Positions 1 to 8,648 of a stretch of 64,000 nucleotides of DNA are shown here, piece after piece. The position numbers were made by a program, and so were the translations under genes. Each line of letters starts with the position of its first letter. Within the stretch, counting starts at the first letter, position 1. Source of the DNA: Nocardia huaxiensis (GTDB lineage: Bacteria; Actinomycetota; Actinomycetes; Mycobacteriales; Mycobacteriaceae); contig NZ_CP059399.1 in the NCBI RefSeq assembly GCF_013744875.1, forward strand, positions 1,240,001 through 1,304,000, read 5' to 3'. Under the pieces are notes generated by a model. It was not told the origin of the DNA and did not search any database. It saw only the letters and a program-made list of their open reading frames with translations.

Positions 1-2
1 AG

Positions 3-230
3 ACCACGGAGCTGGTGGAGGAGTTCGTGGGCGTGGTGCGCGGGCGTTCGGAGCGCAGTTCGCGATCATCCTCGGGTCGTACCGAGGACAAACCGGCGCA
101 GTCGCGCGGCAAGCAGGCGGCGGGTGGGAAGCAGCCCGCCAAGAAGCCGCAGCCTGCGAAGAAGCAGTCGGGTGTGGCGCGCGGCCGGTCCGGCGGTGCG
201 AAGTCCGCGGGTCGGCGGCGCGGCCGCTAG
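3..230 (+). CDS. C-terminal end of an unidentified protein with a basic tail (cut by window edge)
   Basis: An open frame runs from the window edge to a TAG at 228-230. Only about 75 residues are visible. They start with a short acidic-hydrophobic stretch and then become a low-complexity tail rich in Lys, Arg, Gln, Ser and Gly with several AKK/AKKP-like repeats, ending in Gly-Arg-Arg-Arg-Gly-Arg. Such tails are common on actinobacterial nucleic-acid-binding proteins, but nothing visible identifies the family. The start lies upstream of the window; the GTG at 15 is probably internal. A hairpin follows directly. Confidence 0.5.
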   Translation, partial: TTELVEEFVGVVRGRSERSSRSSSGRTEDKPAQSRGKQAAGGKQPAKKPQPAKKQSGVARGRSGGAKSAGRRRGR

Positions 231-251
231 TCTCGCGAAACCCCTGTTCAC

Positions 252-283
252 GGGCCCGTCTCCGGTGTGGAGGCGGGCCTTTC
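252..283 (+). terminator. Rho-independent-type terminator hairpin
   Basis: Arm 254-263 (GCCCGTCTCC) pairs with 269-278 (GGAGGCGGGC) with one G-T wobble and a 5-nt loop, followed by CTTTC. It sits 20 bp after the stop of the first gene. A very similar hairpin occurs at 63762-63799. Confidence 0.7.
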
Positions 284-334
284 GGCGGTCAGGGCTCGAG
301 TTGGGTGATTTTTCAGGGTGACATCAGGGTTGCG

Positions 335-358
335 CTATACGTATACGTCTACATATAG
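335..358. promoter_or_regulatory. Imperfect palindrome, candidate operator upstream of the EXLDI-type gene
   Basis: Half-sites CTATACGTA (335-343) and TACATATAG (350-358) are inverted repeats with one mismatch around a 6-nt spacer. They lie in an AT-rich patch about 125 bp before the next start, the usual setting for a TetR/GntR-type operator. A related string (TATACATAT) occurs at 3348-3356 upstream of the second MMPL gene. No regulator gene lies next to it. Confidence 0.4.
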
Positions 359-483
359 TGACTACAGCGGTTCGATCGACCGCGTAAAGATCAGAACTGA
401 TGCGGCACATGGGATTTCGACCCACAGCGCCGTGTTGTAGACGCATGCCCATATGCGCATTCACTGATGAAAAGGGGACGGCC

Positions 484-1032
484 ATGGCCACCGATATGCA
501 CAAGCCCGCCGAGCAGAACACCGACACCACCCTCGAGGTCGTGCCCGACGCCACCACCGGCGAGATGCAGGAGATCGTGCTGCGCGTCGGCCCGGGCGGC
601 GGCCGCACCCAGCGCTTCACCGGCCGCCTGCTCACCGAATCGCACCAGGTCACCACGGCCGGCACCGAGATCATCCGGATCTACCTCAGCCGCAAGGGCA
701 AGTTCGTGGTGCACCGCCACTACATCGACTGGAACGACCTGACCCAGCACGCCAAGAAGACCTTCCAGGACAAGAAGGAGGGCTTCGCCGAGGCACGCGC
801 CCAGGCGGGTCACTCCGGTCAGTTCAGTCAGGCCGATCTGGCCGTCTTCGGCAACTGGTTGAAGGACATGAAGGACTGGCGCGGCTTCCTCGGTCTCGAC
901 GAGAACTTCGGCGACTTCACCCTCGACATCGTCGACACCCTGGCCGAGGTGCGAAACCTGGTGCCCGCCAAGGCCTACCGGATCGTGGCCGACGCGGTCG
1001 GCAACCCGTCCGTGGAACACCTCGACATCTGA
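484..1032 (+). CDS. EXLDI-family-type protein of unknown function
   Basis: A protein of 182 residues. The ATG at 484 is chosen because AAAGGGGA lies just before it; an in-frame upstream extension to 400 has no good ribosome site. There is no signal peptide or membrane segment. The sequence is soluble, rich in charged and aromatic residues in the middle (RKGKFVVHRHYIDWND), and ends in Glu-His-Leu-Asp-Ile. That C-terminus matches the short terminal motif that defines the actinobacterial EXLDI family, which has no established function as far as I know. It stands between an upstream palindrome and two MMPL transporters, 35 bp before the first of them, so cotranscription with them is likely. The family call rests on the terminal motif and general character. 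Confidence 0.65.
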   Translation: MATDMHKPAEQNTDTTLEVVPDATTGEMQEIVLRVGPGGGRTQRFTGRLLTESHQVTTAGTEIIRIYLSRKGKFVVHRHYIDWNDLTQHAKKTFQDKKEGFAEARAQAGHSGQFSQADLAVFGNWLKDMKDWRGFLGLDENFGDFTLDIVDTLAEVRNLVPAKAYRIVADAVGNPSVEHLDI

Positions 1033-1067
1033 CGCTCGCGGCCGATTCCCGAAAGGACTTCTCCCGC

Positions 1068-3254
1068 ATGTTCTCCGGACTGGGGCGCTTCGTCGTCCGC
1101 TTCCCGTGGCTGGTCATCGGGGCGTGGCTGATCGCCATTGTCGCGATCGTGGCCGGCGCGCCGAAACTCACCGCAACCACCGACCAATCCGACTTCCTCC
1201 CTTCGCATTACGAGTCCATCCAGGCTCTCGAAATGCAGCAGCAGGCGTTTCCGGACAGCGCCCCGCCGGCCGCGCTCATCGTCTTCGAACGCGCCGACGA
1301 CGCGCCCCTCACCGAGACGGACTCCGCGTCCGTGACTGCCGCGGCGGCCGCGCTCTCGGGCCGGAACATCGAGAATGTCACCGGAATCCAGCCCCTGCCG
1401 CCGTCGGAGAACCGCCTCGTGCAGATTGTCGCGGTGTCGATGACCAAGGCCGACGGCCCGGAGGACAAGCGGCAGACCGATGCCGTCAAGGATCTGCGCG
1501 ACGCCCTGAAGGAGCAGACGCAGGGCTCCGACCTGAAGGCGGGCGTCACCGGCACCGCCGCGCAGACGCTGGATCAGACGGAATCCAGCGAAAAGGGTTT
1601 GGCCATCATCGGTATCGCCACGGTGCTGCTGATCCTGATCCTGTTGCTGGTGATCTTCCGCAGCCCGGTGATCGCGCTGCTGCCGATCATCGTCATCTTC
1701 GGCATCTCGAGCATGGTGGGCGGCCTGATCTCCATCACCGCCGACGCCTTCGACCTGAAGATCGACAGCTCGGTGCAGTCGCTGCTGCTGGTCGTGCTGT
1801 TCGGCGTGGGCACCGACTACATCCTGTTCCTCATGTTCCGCTACCGCGAAAGACTGCGGGCCGGTGAGGATCCCAAGACCGCCATGGTGAATTCGGTTGC
1901 CCGCGTGGGTGAGGCGATCACCTCGGCCGCCGCCGCGGTGATCATCGCCTTCGGTGCGCTGCTGCTGTCCTCGCTCGGCATGTTCCGTTCGCTGGGTCTG
2001 GCGCTGGCCATTGCCGTCGCGGTGGCGCTGCTGGCGGGTCTCACGCTGATCCCGGCGATCGTTTCGCTGTTGGGCACCAAGGTGTTCTGGCCGTCGAAGG
2101 CGTGGCAGCAGGAACCGAAGGGCGCGGTCTTCGCGGGTATCGGCCGCAGCCTGGGCAAGCGGCCGGGCGTGTTCGCGGTGCTGTCCGGCGGTGTGCTGGT
2201 GGCGCTGGGCGTGTTCGCCGTCGGCTTCAATCCGACCTTCGATCTGAGCGGCGGCTCGACCTCCGACACCTCGGAATCGACTGTCTACCAGAAGGAATTG
2301 CTCAAGGGCATGCCCGCGGGCACCACCCAGCCCTCGCAGGTCTATCTGCGCAGCGACGGTGGCGCACTGGATTCCGATCAGCTGACGGCCTACCGGTCGG
2401 CGCTGGCGGGAGTGCAGGGTGTCGGTCAGGTCTCGGAACCGCTGCTGTCCCAAGACAATACGGTCGCCGAGTACCAGGTGACGCTGACGTACACCCCGGA
2501 GTCCGATCAGGCGCTGGACACGGTGAAGGGCCCGCTGCGCGACACCGCGCACGATGCCGCCCCGGCCGGCACCACCGCCAAGGTCGGCGGTATGACCTCG
2601 GTGTTCGTGGACTTCCAGGCCGCCATGAACCGGGACTACCTGGTGGTCTTCCCGGTGGCCGCGCTGCTCATCATGATCGTGCTCGCCCTGCTGCTGCGCA
2701 GCCTGGTCGCACCCTGGTACCTGATGGCCTCGGTGTTCCTCGGCTTCGCCGCCACTCTCGGCGCCGCGGTGCTGGTTTTCCAGCAGGCGCAGGGACATTC
2801 GGGCCTGATCTTCACGCTGCCGATCATCATGTACCTGTTCGTGGTGGCGCTGGGCACCGACTACAACATCCTCATGGTGGCCCGCCTGCGCGAGGAGGCC
2901 CGCGAGGGCAATGATCCGCACACCTCGGCGGCGCTGGCGCTGCGGCACACGGGTCCGACCATCGCGGCGGCCGGTCTGATCCTGGCGGGCACCTTCGCGT
3001 CGATGATGCTTGCCGGTAATGACACGCTGTCGCAAATGGGCTTCGCCATCTCGGTGGGCATCGCCATCGCGGCGTTCGTCATGGCCATGTTCTTCACCCC
3101 GGCGGTGACGGCCATGATCGGCAAGCGCGCCTGGTGGCCTGGCCACGGCGGGGATTCGGTTGCACGGCAATCCGATTCGCAGCAGTCGGATTGGAACGAT
3201 CAGGACTGGTCGCAGTCCTACCACGACCGGGAGAGCGATTCCGCGCGCTGGTGA
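1068..3254 (+). CDS. MMPL-family RND transporter (copy 1)
   Basis: 728 residues, an inner-membrane proton-driven transporter of the MMPL (RND) superfamily that exports lipids or hydrophobic compounds. Topology is typical: one helix at residues 8-30, a periplasmic domain to about 180, a membrane block at about 180-340 with GVGTDYILF near 246, a second periplasmic domain, and a second membrane block at about 530-705 with ALGTDYNIL near 593. The two Asp-Tyr pairs are the family's proton-relay positions. A short hydrophilic tail rich in Ser, Asp and Gln follows. The next gene is a close paralogue, and the leader CGAAAGGAC..CTCCCGC before the ATG is the same in both, so the duplication included the translation start region. 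The substrate cannot be read from sequence. Confidence 0.92.
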   Translation: MFSGLGRFVVRFPWLVIGAWLIAIVAIVAGAPKLTATTDQSDFLPSHYESIQALEMQQQAFPDSAPPAALIVFERADDAPLTETDSASVTAAAAALSGRNIENVTGIQPLPPSENRLVQIVAVSMTKADGPEDKRQTDAVKDLRDALKEQTQGSDLKAGVTGTAAQTLDQTESSEKGLAIIGIATVLLILILLLVIFRSPVIALLPIIVIFGISSMVGGLISITADAFDLKIDSSVQSLLLVVLFGVGTDYILFLMFRYRERLRAGEDPKTAMVNSVARVGEAITSAAAAVIIAFGALLLSSLGMFRSLGLALAIAVAVALLAGLTLIPAIVSLLGTKVFWPSKAWQQEPKGAVFAGIGRSLGKRPGVFAVLSGGVLVALGVFAVGFNPTFDLSGGSTSDTSESTVYQKELLKGMPAGTTQPSQVYLRSDGGALDSDQLTAYRSALAGVQGVGQVSEPLLSQDNTVAEYQVTLTYTPESDQALDTVKGPLRDTAHDAAPAGTTAKVGGMTSVFVDFQAAMNRDYLVVFPVAALLIMIVLALLLRSLVAPWYLMASVFLGFAATLGAAVLVFQQAQGHSGLIFTLPIIMYLFVVALGTDYNILMVARLREEAREGNDPHTSAALALRHTGPTIAAAGLILAGTFASMMLAGNDTLSQMGFAISVGIAIAAFVMAMFFTPAVTAMIGKRAWWPGHGGDSVARQSDSQQSDWNDQDWSQSYHDRESDSARW

Positions 3255-3274
3255 CGGCAACTTCCGGGTGAATG

Positions 3275-3312
3275 ACCGGGCCCGCTGTTCGATGACGAGC
3301 AGCGGGCCCGGT
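3275..3312 (+). terminator. Strong terminator hairpin between the two MMPL genes
   Basis: Perfect 13-bp stem: ACCGGGCCCGCTG at 3275-3287 pairs with CAGCGGGCCCGGT at 3300-3312 around a 12-nt loop. It lies 20 bp after the first MMPL stop, so the second copy probably has its own promoter in 3313-3459. Confidence 0.75.
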
Positions 3313-3459
3313 CTCGTCGTATCCGCAGTGGGATTGCGAGTCCGGTTATACATATCCGACCTACCGGCAGGCAGATTTAAGGGCTGGCGCGACGGGACGG
3401 GTCTCGGTGAGGATGGGGTCGAGCCAGGGACACACGGAACCCGAAAGGACCCCTCCCGC

Positions 3460-5598
3460 ATGTTCTCTCGATTAGGGCGCTTCGTCGTCGCACAACCATG
3501 GTTGGTGATCGGCGCCTGGTTGGTCGTCATCGTGGTGACGGCGCTGGCGGCCCCCAAACTGACCGCGTCCACCGACCAGGCGGACTTCCTGCCTTCCAGC
3601 TACGAGTCGATCGAGGCGATCGAATTGCAGCAGCGGGCCTTTCCCGACAGCGCCACCCCGGCCGCGCTGATCGTCTTCGCGCGCGAGGACGGAAACGCGT
3701 TGACCGACAGCGATGTCGCCACGGTGACGGGCGTCGCGACCAAGCTGTCGGAGCGGAAAATCGAGGATGTCACCGGCATCCAGGCGATGCCGCCGGCGCA
3801 GAACCGGCTCGTCGAGATCGTCGCGGTGGGCATGGTGAAGGTCGAGTCGCCGGATGACACCCGGCAGACCGACGCCGTGAAGGACCTGCGTGACGCCCTG
3901 CAGGAGCAGGTCAAGGACACCGGTCTGAAGGCGGGTGTCACCGGTTCCGCGGCGCAGCAGCTGGATCAGCAGGAATCCAGCACCAAGGGCCTGGCGATCA
4001 TCGGTATCGCCACCATCGTGCTGATTCTGGGCCTGCTGCTGGTGATCTTCCGCAGTCCGGTGATCGCGATCCTGCCCATCATCGTGATCGGCGGCATCTC
4101 CATCGTGGCCGGTGGCCTGATCGCCGCGGTGGGCAAGGCTTTCGACCTGAACTTCGACAGTTCGGTGCAGCCGCTGCTGACCGTGGTGCTGTTCGGTGTC
4201 GGCACCGACTACATCCTGTTCCTCATGTTCCGGTTCCGCGAAAGACTGCGCGCCGGTGACGATCCCAAGACGGCGGTGGTGAATTCGGTTGCGCGCGTGG
4301 GTGAGGCGATCACCTCGGCCGCCGCGGCGGTGATCATCGCCTTCGGTGCGCTGCTGCTGTCCACGCTGGGCATGTTCCGTTCGCTGGGGCTGGCCCTGGC
4401 GATCGCGGTGGCCGTGATGGTGGTCGCGGGCCTGACCCTGATCCCGGCGATCGTTTCGCTGTTGGGCACCAAGGTGTTCTGGCCGTCGAAGTCCTGGCAG
4501 CACGAGCCGGACGACGCGCGCTTCACCGCCGTCGGTGCGGCGCTGGGCAAGCGGCCCGCGCTGTTCGCGGTGGTGTCCGGTGGCGTGCTGGTGGCGCTGG
4601 GCATTTTCGTGGTCGGCTTCAATCCGACCTTCGACCTGAGTTCGGGTTCCACCTCGGACAGCTCGGAATCGACTGTCTACCAGAAGGAATTGCTCAAGGG
4701 CATGGCCGCGGGCACCACGCAGCCGTCGCAGGTGTACCTGCGCGGTGACGGCGCGCTGACCGAGGCGCAGCTCACCGAGTACCGTTCGGCGCTGGCCGGC
4801 ACCGACGGCGTGGACCAGGTGTCGGAGCCGAAACTGTCGCAGGACAAGTCGGTGGCGGAGTTCCAGGTGACCCTGGACGACGCGCCGGAGTCGGATGCGG
4901 CGCTGGAGACGGTGAAGGGCCCGCTGCGCGATACCGCGCACGATCGGGCTCCGGCGGGTACGACCGCGGTGGTCGGCGGCATGACCTCGATCTTCGTGGA
5001 CTTCCAGTCGGCCATGAACCGGGACTACTCGGTGGTGTTCCCGGTGGCGGCGCTGCTCATCATGATCGTGCTGGCGCTGCTGCTGCGTTCGCTGGTGGCG
5101 CCCTGGTACCTGATGGCCTCGGTGTTCCTGGGCTTCGCGGCCACGCTGGGTGCGGCGGTGCTGGTGTTCCAGCAGATCCAGGGCAATTCGGGGCTGATCT
5201 TCACGTTGCCGCTGATCATGTACCTGTTCGTGGTGGCGCTGGGCACCGACTACAACATCCTGATGGTGGCGCGACTGCGGGAAGAGGCGCAGGAGGGCAA
5301 TGATCCGCACACCTCGGCGGCGCTGGCGGTCCGGCACACGGGTCCGACCATCGCGGCGGCCGGTGTCATTCTGGCGGGCACTTTCGCGTCGATGATGCTG
5401 GCGGGCAATACCGTGTTGTCGCAGATGGGTTTTGCCATCTCGGTGGGTATCGCGATCGCGGCGGGTGTGATGGCGATGTTCTTCACGCCCGCGGTGACGG
5501 CGCTGATCGGCAAGCGCGCCTGGTGGCCGGGGCACGGCGGTGATGTGCGCCCGCATGAGGTGGAGTTGAAGAAGTCGGAGCTGGCGGAGCAGCCGTAA
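3460..5598 (+). CDS. MMPL-family RND transporter (copy 2)
   Basis: 712 residues from the ATG at 3460, preceded by CGAAAGGAC. The open frame continues 100 codons upstream, but that part overlaps the first gene's tail and the terminator. Sequence and topology follow copy 1 nearly throughout, including GVGTDYILF, ALGTDYNIL and the segment RAWWPGHGGD near the end; only the last 20 residues and parts of the periplasmic domains differ. It is a second proton-driven exporter of unknown substrate in the cytoplasmic membrane. The strong hairpin between the copies and the 205-bp gap argue for separate expression. The paralogue pair could have diverged in substrate or could form a heteromeric transporter; nothing here decides this. 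Confidence 0.92.
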   Translation: MFSRLGRFVVAQPWLVIGAWLVVIVVTALAAPKLTASTDQADFLPSSYESIEAIELQQRAFPDSATPAALIVFAREDGNALTDSDVATVTGVATKLSERKIEDVTGIQAMPPAQNRLVEIVAVGMVKVESPDDTRQTDAVKDLRDALQEQVKDTGLKAGVTGSAAQQLDQQESSTKGLAIIGIATIVLILGLLLVIFRSPVIAILPIIVIGGISIVAGGLIAAVGKAFDLNFDSSVQPLLTVVLFGVGTDYILFLMFRFRERLRAGDDPKTAVVNSVARVGEAITSAAAAVIIAFGALLLSTLGMFRSLGLALAIAVAVMVVAGLTLIPAIVSLLGTKVFWPSKSWQHEPDDARFTAVGAALGKRPALFAVVSGGVLVALGIFVVGFNPTFDLSSGSTSDSSESTVYQKELLKGMAAGTTQPSQVYLRGDGALTEAQLTEYRSALAGTDGVDQVSEPKLSQDKSVAEFQVTLDDAPESDAALETVKGPLRDTAHDRAPAGTTAVVGGMTSIFVDFQSAMNRDYSVVFPVAALLIMIVLALLLRSLVAPWYLMASVFLGFAATLGAAVLVFQQIQGNSGLIFTLPLIMYLFVVALGTDYNILMVARLREEAQEGNDPHTSAALAVRHTGPTIAAAGVILAGTFASMMLAGNTVLSQMGFAISVGIAIAAGVMAMFFTPAVTALIGKRAWWPGHGGDVRPHEVELKKSELAEQP

Positions 5599-5605
5599 TC
5601 CTTCT

Positions 5606-5695
5606 GACTGGAATACGTTTCAGAATTTTCGCGAAAGCGGCTCCGGGTGAACTGGACAACCGATACAGTTCGCCCGTCCGCTTGCGAAAGCGGAC
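5606..5695. other. Two inverted repeats downstream of the MMPL pair
   Basis: The gap 5599-5801 holds no gene. CTGGAATACGTTTCAG near 5608 is an imperfect inverted repeat. GTCCGCTT (5676-5683) and AAGCGGAC (5688-5695) form a perfect 8-bp stem with a GCGA tetraloop. They may terminate the MMPL transcript or bind a regulator. Confidence 0.35.
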
Positions 5696-5776
5696 TCTCG
5701 AGAACCCGGTCCGGTGCGTGTCCCGACCCGCCGGACCGATCGGGGCCGGCTGACGCCATTCCTCTGTTCCCTGGTC

Positions 5777-5800
5777 AGCCGGCTCCACCCGGAGCCGGCT
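5777..5800 (-). terminator. Terminator hairpin of the CPBP protease gene
   Basis: AGCCGGCTCC (5777-5786) and GGAGCCGGCT (5791-5800) form a perfect 10-bp stem with a 4-nt loop, one base beyond the stop codon of the reverse-strand protease gene. Confidence 0.6.
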
Positions 5801-5801
5801 G

Positions 5802-6563
5802 TCAGCTCATGGTGTGCCAGACGAGCGCGGCGGCGAGTGCGCCCGCGCCGTTCACCGACCAGTGCAGAGCGATCGGGGCGAGCAGGCTGCCGCTGCGGCG
5901 GCGCAGCCAGGTGAAGACCGCTCCCGCGGCGGCCGTGGCCACGACGGCGAGCGCGATGCCGAGAATCTGACCGGCCAGGCCGCCGCCCAGGATGGCCGAC
6001 AGGCCCTTGTTCCCATTGGTCAGGCCCAGCGACGAGGCGATGTGCCACAGGCCGAAAAGCATTGACCCGGCCATGAATACGCCGCGTGCGCCGACGACCC
6101 GGTCGAGGGTGCCGTGCAGGACGCCCCGGAAGGCGAGTTCTTCGGGGATGGCGGTCTGCAAGGGGATGACGATCATCGAGGCGATGAGCGCACCCGAGAT
6201 GGTGGCGTAGCGATCGGCCAGGAAGAACGGCCGGGTAATGGGCAGCAGCGCTCCGATGAGCACGGCGGTGAGCACCACGCCGACCGCCGCCAGCGCCCAG
6301 ATCGACCCGCGCCGCCACTGCGACGGGCACAGCCCGAGTTCCGCCCAGCCGAGTCCGCGCCGCCGCACCATGGCCAGCAGGATCACGGCCGCGAGCGGCA
6401 CCGTGATGATGTTCGCCCACGCGGTGGTGAAGTGCGCAATGAGATTCGTGCAGGTCAGCACGATGATCACGACGGCCACATCGATATGCGCGTGCAGCCG
6501 GTGACGGAGCTGGGTAGGTGCTTCCGGCAAGACGGCGACCGCACCGTTATCAATTTGAGACAT
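5802..6563 (-). CDS. CPBP-family intramembrane metalloprotease (CAAX protease type)
   Basis: 253 residues with about seven hydrophobic segments. The three signatures of the CPBP (Abi/CAAX) family are present in order: PEELAFRG with the paired glutamates, FGLWHI, and HWSVNGAG. These supply the metal ligands and catalytic glutamate inside the membrane. Family members cleave prenylated proteins or small peptides in eukaryotes and serve in bacteriocin self-immunity or surface-protein handling in bacteria; the substrate here is unknown. The ATG at 6563 gives a normal family length. The gene is flanked by unrelated genes and looks monocistronic, with a hairpin immediately after its stop. Confidence 0.88.
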   Translation of the reverse strand: MSQIDNGAVAVLPEAPTQLRHRLHAHIDVAVVIIVLTCTNLIAHFTTAWANIITVPLAAVILLAMVRRRGLGWAELGLCPSQWRRGSIWALAAVGVVLTAVLIGALLPITRPFFLADRYATISGALIASMIVIPLQTAIPEELAFRGVLHGTLDRVVGARGVFMAGSMLFGLWHIASSLGLTNGNKGLSAILGGGLAGQILGIALAVVATAAAGAVFTWLRRRSGSLLAPIALHWSVNGAGALAAALVWHTMS

Positions 6564-6630
6564 CGCGGCCAGTGTACGTACGGTTCCTTAAGAGGTGCTT
6601 CGAATGTGAGTAATACCCACGCTCGGCGCT

Positions 6631-7575
6631 TTACACGGACGGCTCACCGGCCGCCCAGCCCGCGTAGTCGTCCCAGGCTTGGAGCGTCCGCGCGGTCTCG
6701 AAGCGCCGCGGCTCGCGCGTGATCGGATCGGGAAACTCCAGGGCCGAGGCCAGCAGTTGCAGCGGACGCGTGTAGTCGTCGACCGGTTTGTCGGTGAGCT
6801 CCGGATAGAAGTCGTCGCCCAGGATCGGGATGCCGAGGCCGTTCATGTGCAGTCGCAGCTGATGGGTGCGGCCTGTCCGGGGGCGTAGACGATAGCGTCC
6901 CAACCCGTCTCGATGTTCGAGCAGTTCGATGTGCGTCTCGGCATTGGGTTCGCCGTCCACCTCGAACGCCTGCAGGATCTGCTTCTCCTTGATGATCCGG
7001 CTGTGGATCACTCGCGGCAGCTCCAGTTCGGGGTCGAAGCGCGCGATGGCCTCGTATTCCTTGTGCACGAGCCGCTTGTGGAACATGGTCTGATACGCCC
7101 CGCGCCGCGCCGGATCGACGACGAACAACACGAGCCCGGCGGTCACCCGGTCCAGCCGGTGCGCGGGAATCAGATCGGGCAGGTCGAGTTCGCGCCGCAA
7201 TCGCACCAGCGCGGTCTGCAGGATGTGCTGTCCGCGCGGAATGGTCGACAGGAAGTGTGGTTTGTCGACGATCAGGATGCTTTCGTCCCGGTAGACGATC
7301 CCGAGCTCGAACGGCACCTCGACCTCGTTGGGCAGGTCGCGATGGAACCACACCGCGCCGCCCGGCACATACGCGGCATCGGGTGCGATGGGCCCGTCGA
7401 GGTCCACGATGCCGCCCTCGCGCAGCAGTTCGTCGATGCGGGCGGCGGGTACGCGGGGCAGCCGCTCCACCAGATGGTCGCGGATGGTCGCCCAGTCGCC
7501 CTCTTCGGGCAGTCGCAACCGGGCGGGGTCGAGCCCGTGCCGCTTGGGGAGCGGCGGCTGCTGCCTGCGTCTCAC
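6631..7575 (-). CDS. RluA-type RNA pseudouridine synthase
   Basis: 314 residues from a GTG start. It converts uridine to pseudouridine in rRNA or tRNA. The catalytic motif HRLDRVTAG with the essential Asp is clear, as are the substrate-cleft motifs VDKP and GRTHQLRLHM typical of the RluA/RsuA fold. An N-terminal region of about 90 residues precedes the catalytic core (about residues 90-290). The target nucleotide cannot be inferred. It is divergent from the DUF4190-type gene; the 138-bp gap between them should hold both promoters. Confidence 0.88.
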   Translation of the reverse strand: MRRRQQPPLPKRHGLDPARLRLPEEGDWATIRDHLVERLPRVPAARIDELLREGGIVDLDGPIAPDAAYVPGGAVWFHRDLPNEVEVPFELGIVYRDESILIVDKPHFLSTIPRGQHILQTALVRLRRELDLPDLIPAHRLDRVTAGLVLFVVDPARRGAYQTMFHKRLVHKEYEAIARFDPELELPRVIHSRIIKEKQILQAFEVDGEPNAETHIELLEHRDGLGRYRLRPRTGRTHQLRLHMNGLGIPILGDDFYPELTDKPVDDYTRPLQLLASALEFPDPITREPRRFETARTLQAWDDYAGWAAGEPSV

Positions 7576-7713
7576 GGGTCGACCCTATCCAGTGCGTTCG
7601 GGCGACCGGATTGCGCGGCATGTCGGGAGTGGATGGCGTCACCCTCAGCCGGTACCGTTCTCGCACGACCTGTAGCGGTGCGAGCCCGCGTCGACCAGAG
7701 GGGGAGGACGCCC

Positions 7714-8523
7714 GTGTATCCCAATAACGAACCGCCGCAGGGAGGTCAGCCGCAGCAGCCGTGGGGTTCGCCCGAGCAGCAACCCCAGGGTGCGTCCGAT
7801 CCCTACGGTGCGCCGCCGCCGCAGCAGCAGCCGTACGGCACGTCCGATCCGTACGGTGCGCCGCCGCAGCAGCCGTACGGCGCGATGCCGGCGTATCCGC
7901 AGCCGGGGTATCCGCAGCCGGGCTATCCGATGGGTCCGCCGCAGTCGGCGAGCACCAATGGTTTCGCCATCGCCTCGTTCGTGCTGAGCCTGATCGGTTG
8001 TGGTGCGCTGCTGGCGGTGCCGTTCGGTGTGATCGCGCTGAACCAGATCAAGGCGAAGGGTGAGCGCGGCAAGGGCTTCGCCATCGCGGGTCTGATCATC
8101 TCGGCGCTGTGGGTGCTGTTCGTGGTGGCGGCGGTGGTCATCAGCGCGGTGGTCCCGGACAAGCCCGGCGAGACGGTGTCGGTGGGTGATGTGAGCGTCG
8201 GCGACTGCATCGGCGATGTGAAGGAGTCCGGCATGGTCTACCGGACCAAGACGGTCCCCTGCGATCAGCCGCACGATGCCGAGGTGTTCTACCAGTTCAA
8301 CGTCTCCGGCAGCTGGCCCGGCGAGGACAAGGTGATCGAGGAGGCGGACCGCACCTGCACCGCCAAACTGGACGCCATGTTCGCCTCCAGCCCCAGGCTG
8401 AACGACCTGAGCACCTTCATGCTGTATCCGCCGGACGAGCGGAACTTCAAGCGGAGCAGTCAGATCACCTGCATGGTGGTCAATCTCGACGGCAGCAAGC
8501 TGACCGGCAAGGTGCCGCGCTAG
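7714..8523 (+). CDS. DUF4190-type membrane protein with proline-rich N-terminus
   Basis: 269 residues from the GTG at 7714, chosen because GGGGAGGA at 7700-7707 is a good ribosome site; the frame is open far upstream only as antisense of the pseudouridine synthase gene. Residues 1-85 are a low-complexity Pro/Gln/Tyr/Gly tail with repeats such as SDPYGAPP and PQPGYPQPGYP. Two hydrophobic helices follow (about 88-112 and 125-148), with the segment ALNQIKAKGERGKGFAIAG between them, characteristic of DUF4190. The C-terminal 120 residues begin with VSVGDCIGD and look like the septum-formation-type extracellular domain found in related actinobacterial proteins, with several cysteines. A role in the cell envelope or at the septum is an inference from such proteins. 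Confidence 0.75.
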   Translation: MYPNNEPPQGGQPQQPWGSPEQQPQGASDPYGAPPPQQQPYGTSDPYGAPPQQPYGAMPAYPQPGYPQPGYPMGPPQSASTNGFAIASFVLSLIGCGALLAVPFGVIALNQIKAKGERGKGFAIAGLIISALWVLFVVAAVVISAVVPDKPGETVSVGDVSVGDCIGDVKESGMVYRTKTVPCDQPHDAEVFYQFNVSGSWPGEDKVIEEADRTCTAKLDAMFASSPRLNDLSTFMLYPPDERNFKRSSQITCMVVNLDGSKLTGKVPR

Positions 8524-8568
8524 CGGTTCGAGCGGGTTGTAGCGCCGTGTGACGCACCGTCCACCGCC

Positions 8569-8587
8569 ATAAGTTAGCCTTACCTAT
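8569..8587 (+). promoter_or_regulatory. Iron box (IdeR/DmdR-type) upstream of irtA
   Basis: ATAAGTTAGCCTTACCTAT matches the IdeR/DmdR consensus TTAGGTTAGSCTAACCTAA at 15 of 19 positions by eye. It lies about 60 bp before the irtA-like start, as expected for repression by iron-loaded regulator. Confidence 0.75.
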
Positions 8588-8648
8588 CTTTAGCTCGATC
8601 TTTGTGTGAGGATCGGGTGCATCGGATGAGGGTCGAGAGGCAGGGCTG

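Noticed and set aside
975..3572. 865-codon reverse-strand open frame across the first MMPL gene
   Set aside because: It is antisense to a clear transporter gene, rich in His, Arg, Gln and Asp as expected of high-GC shadows, and has no domain. The similar frame at 3472-5556 is the same case.
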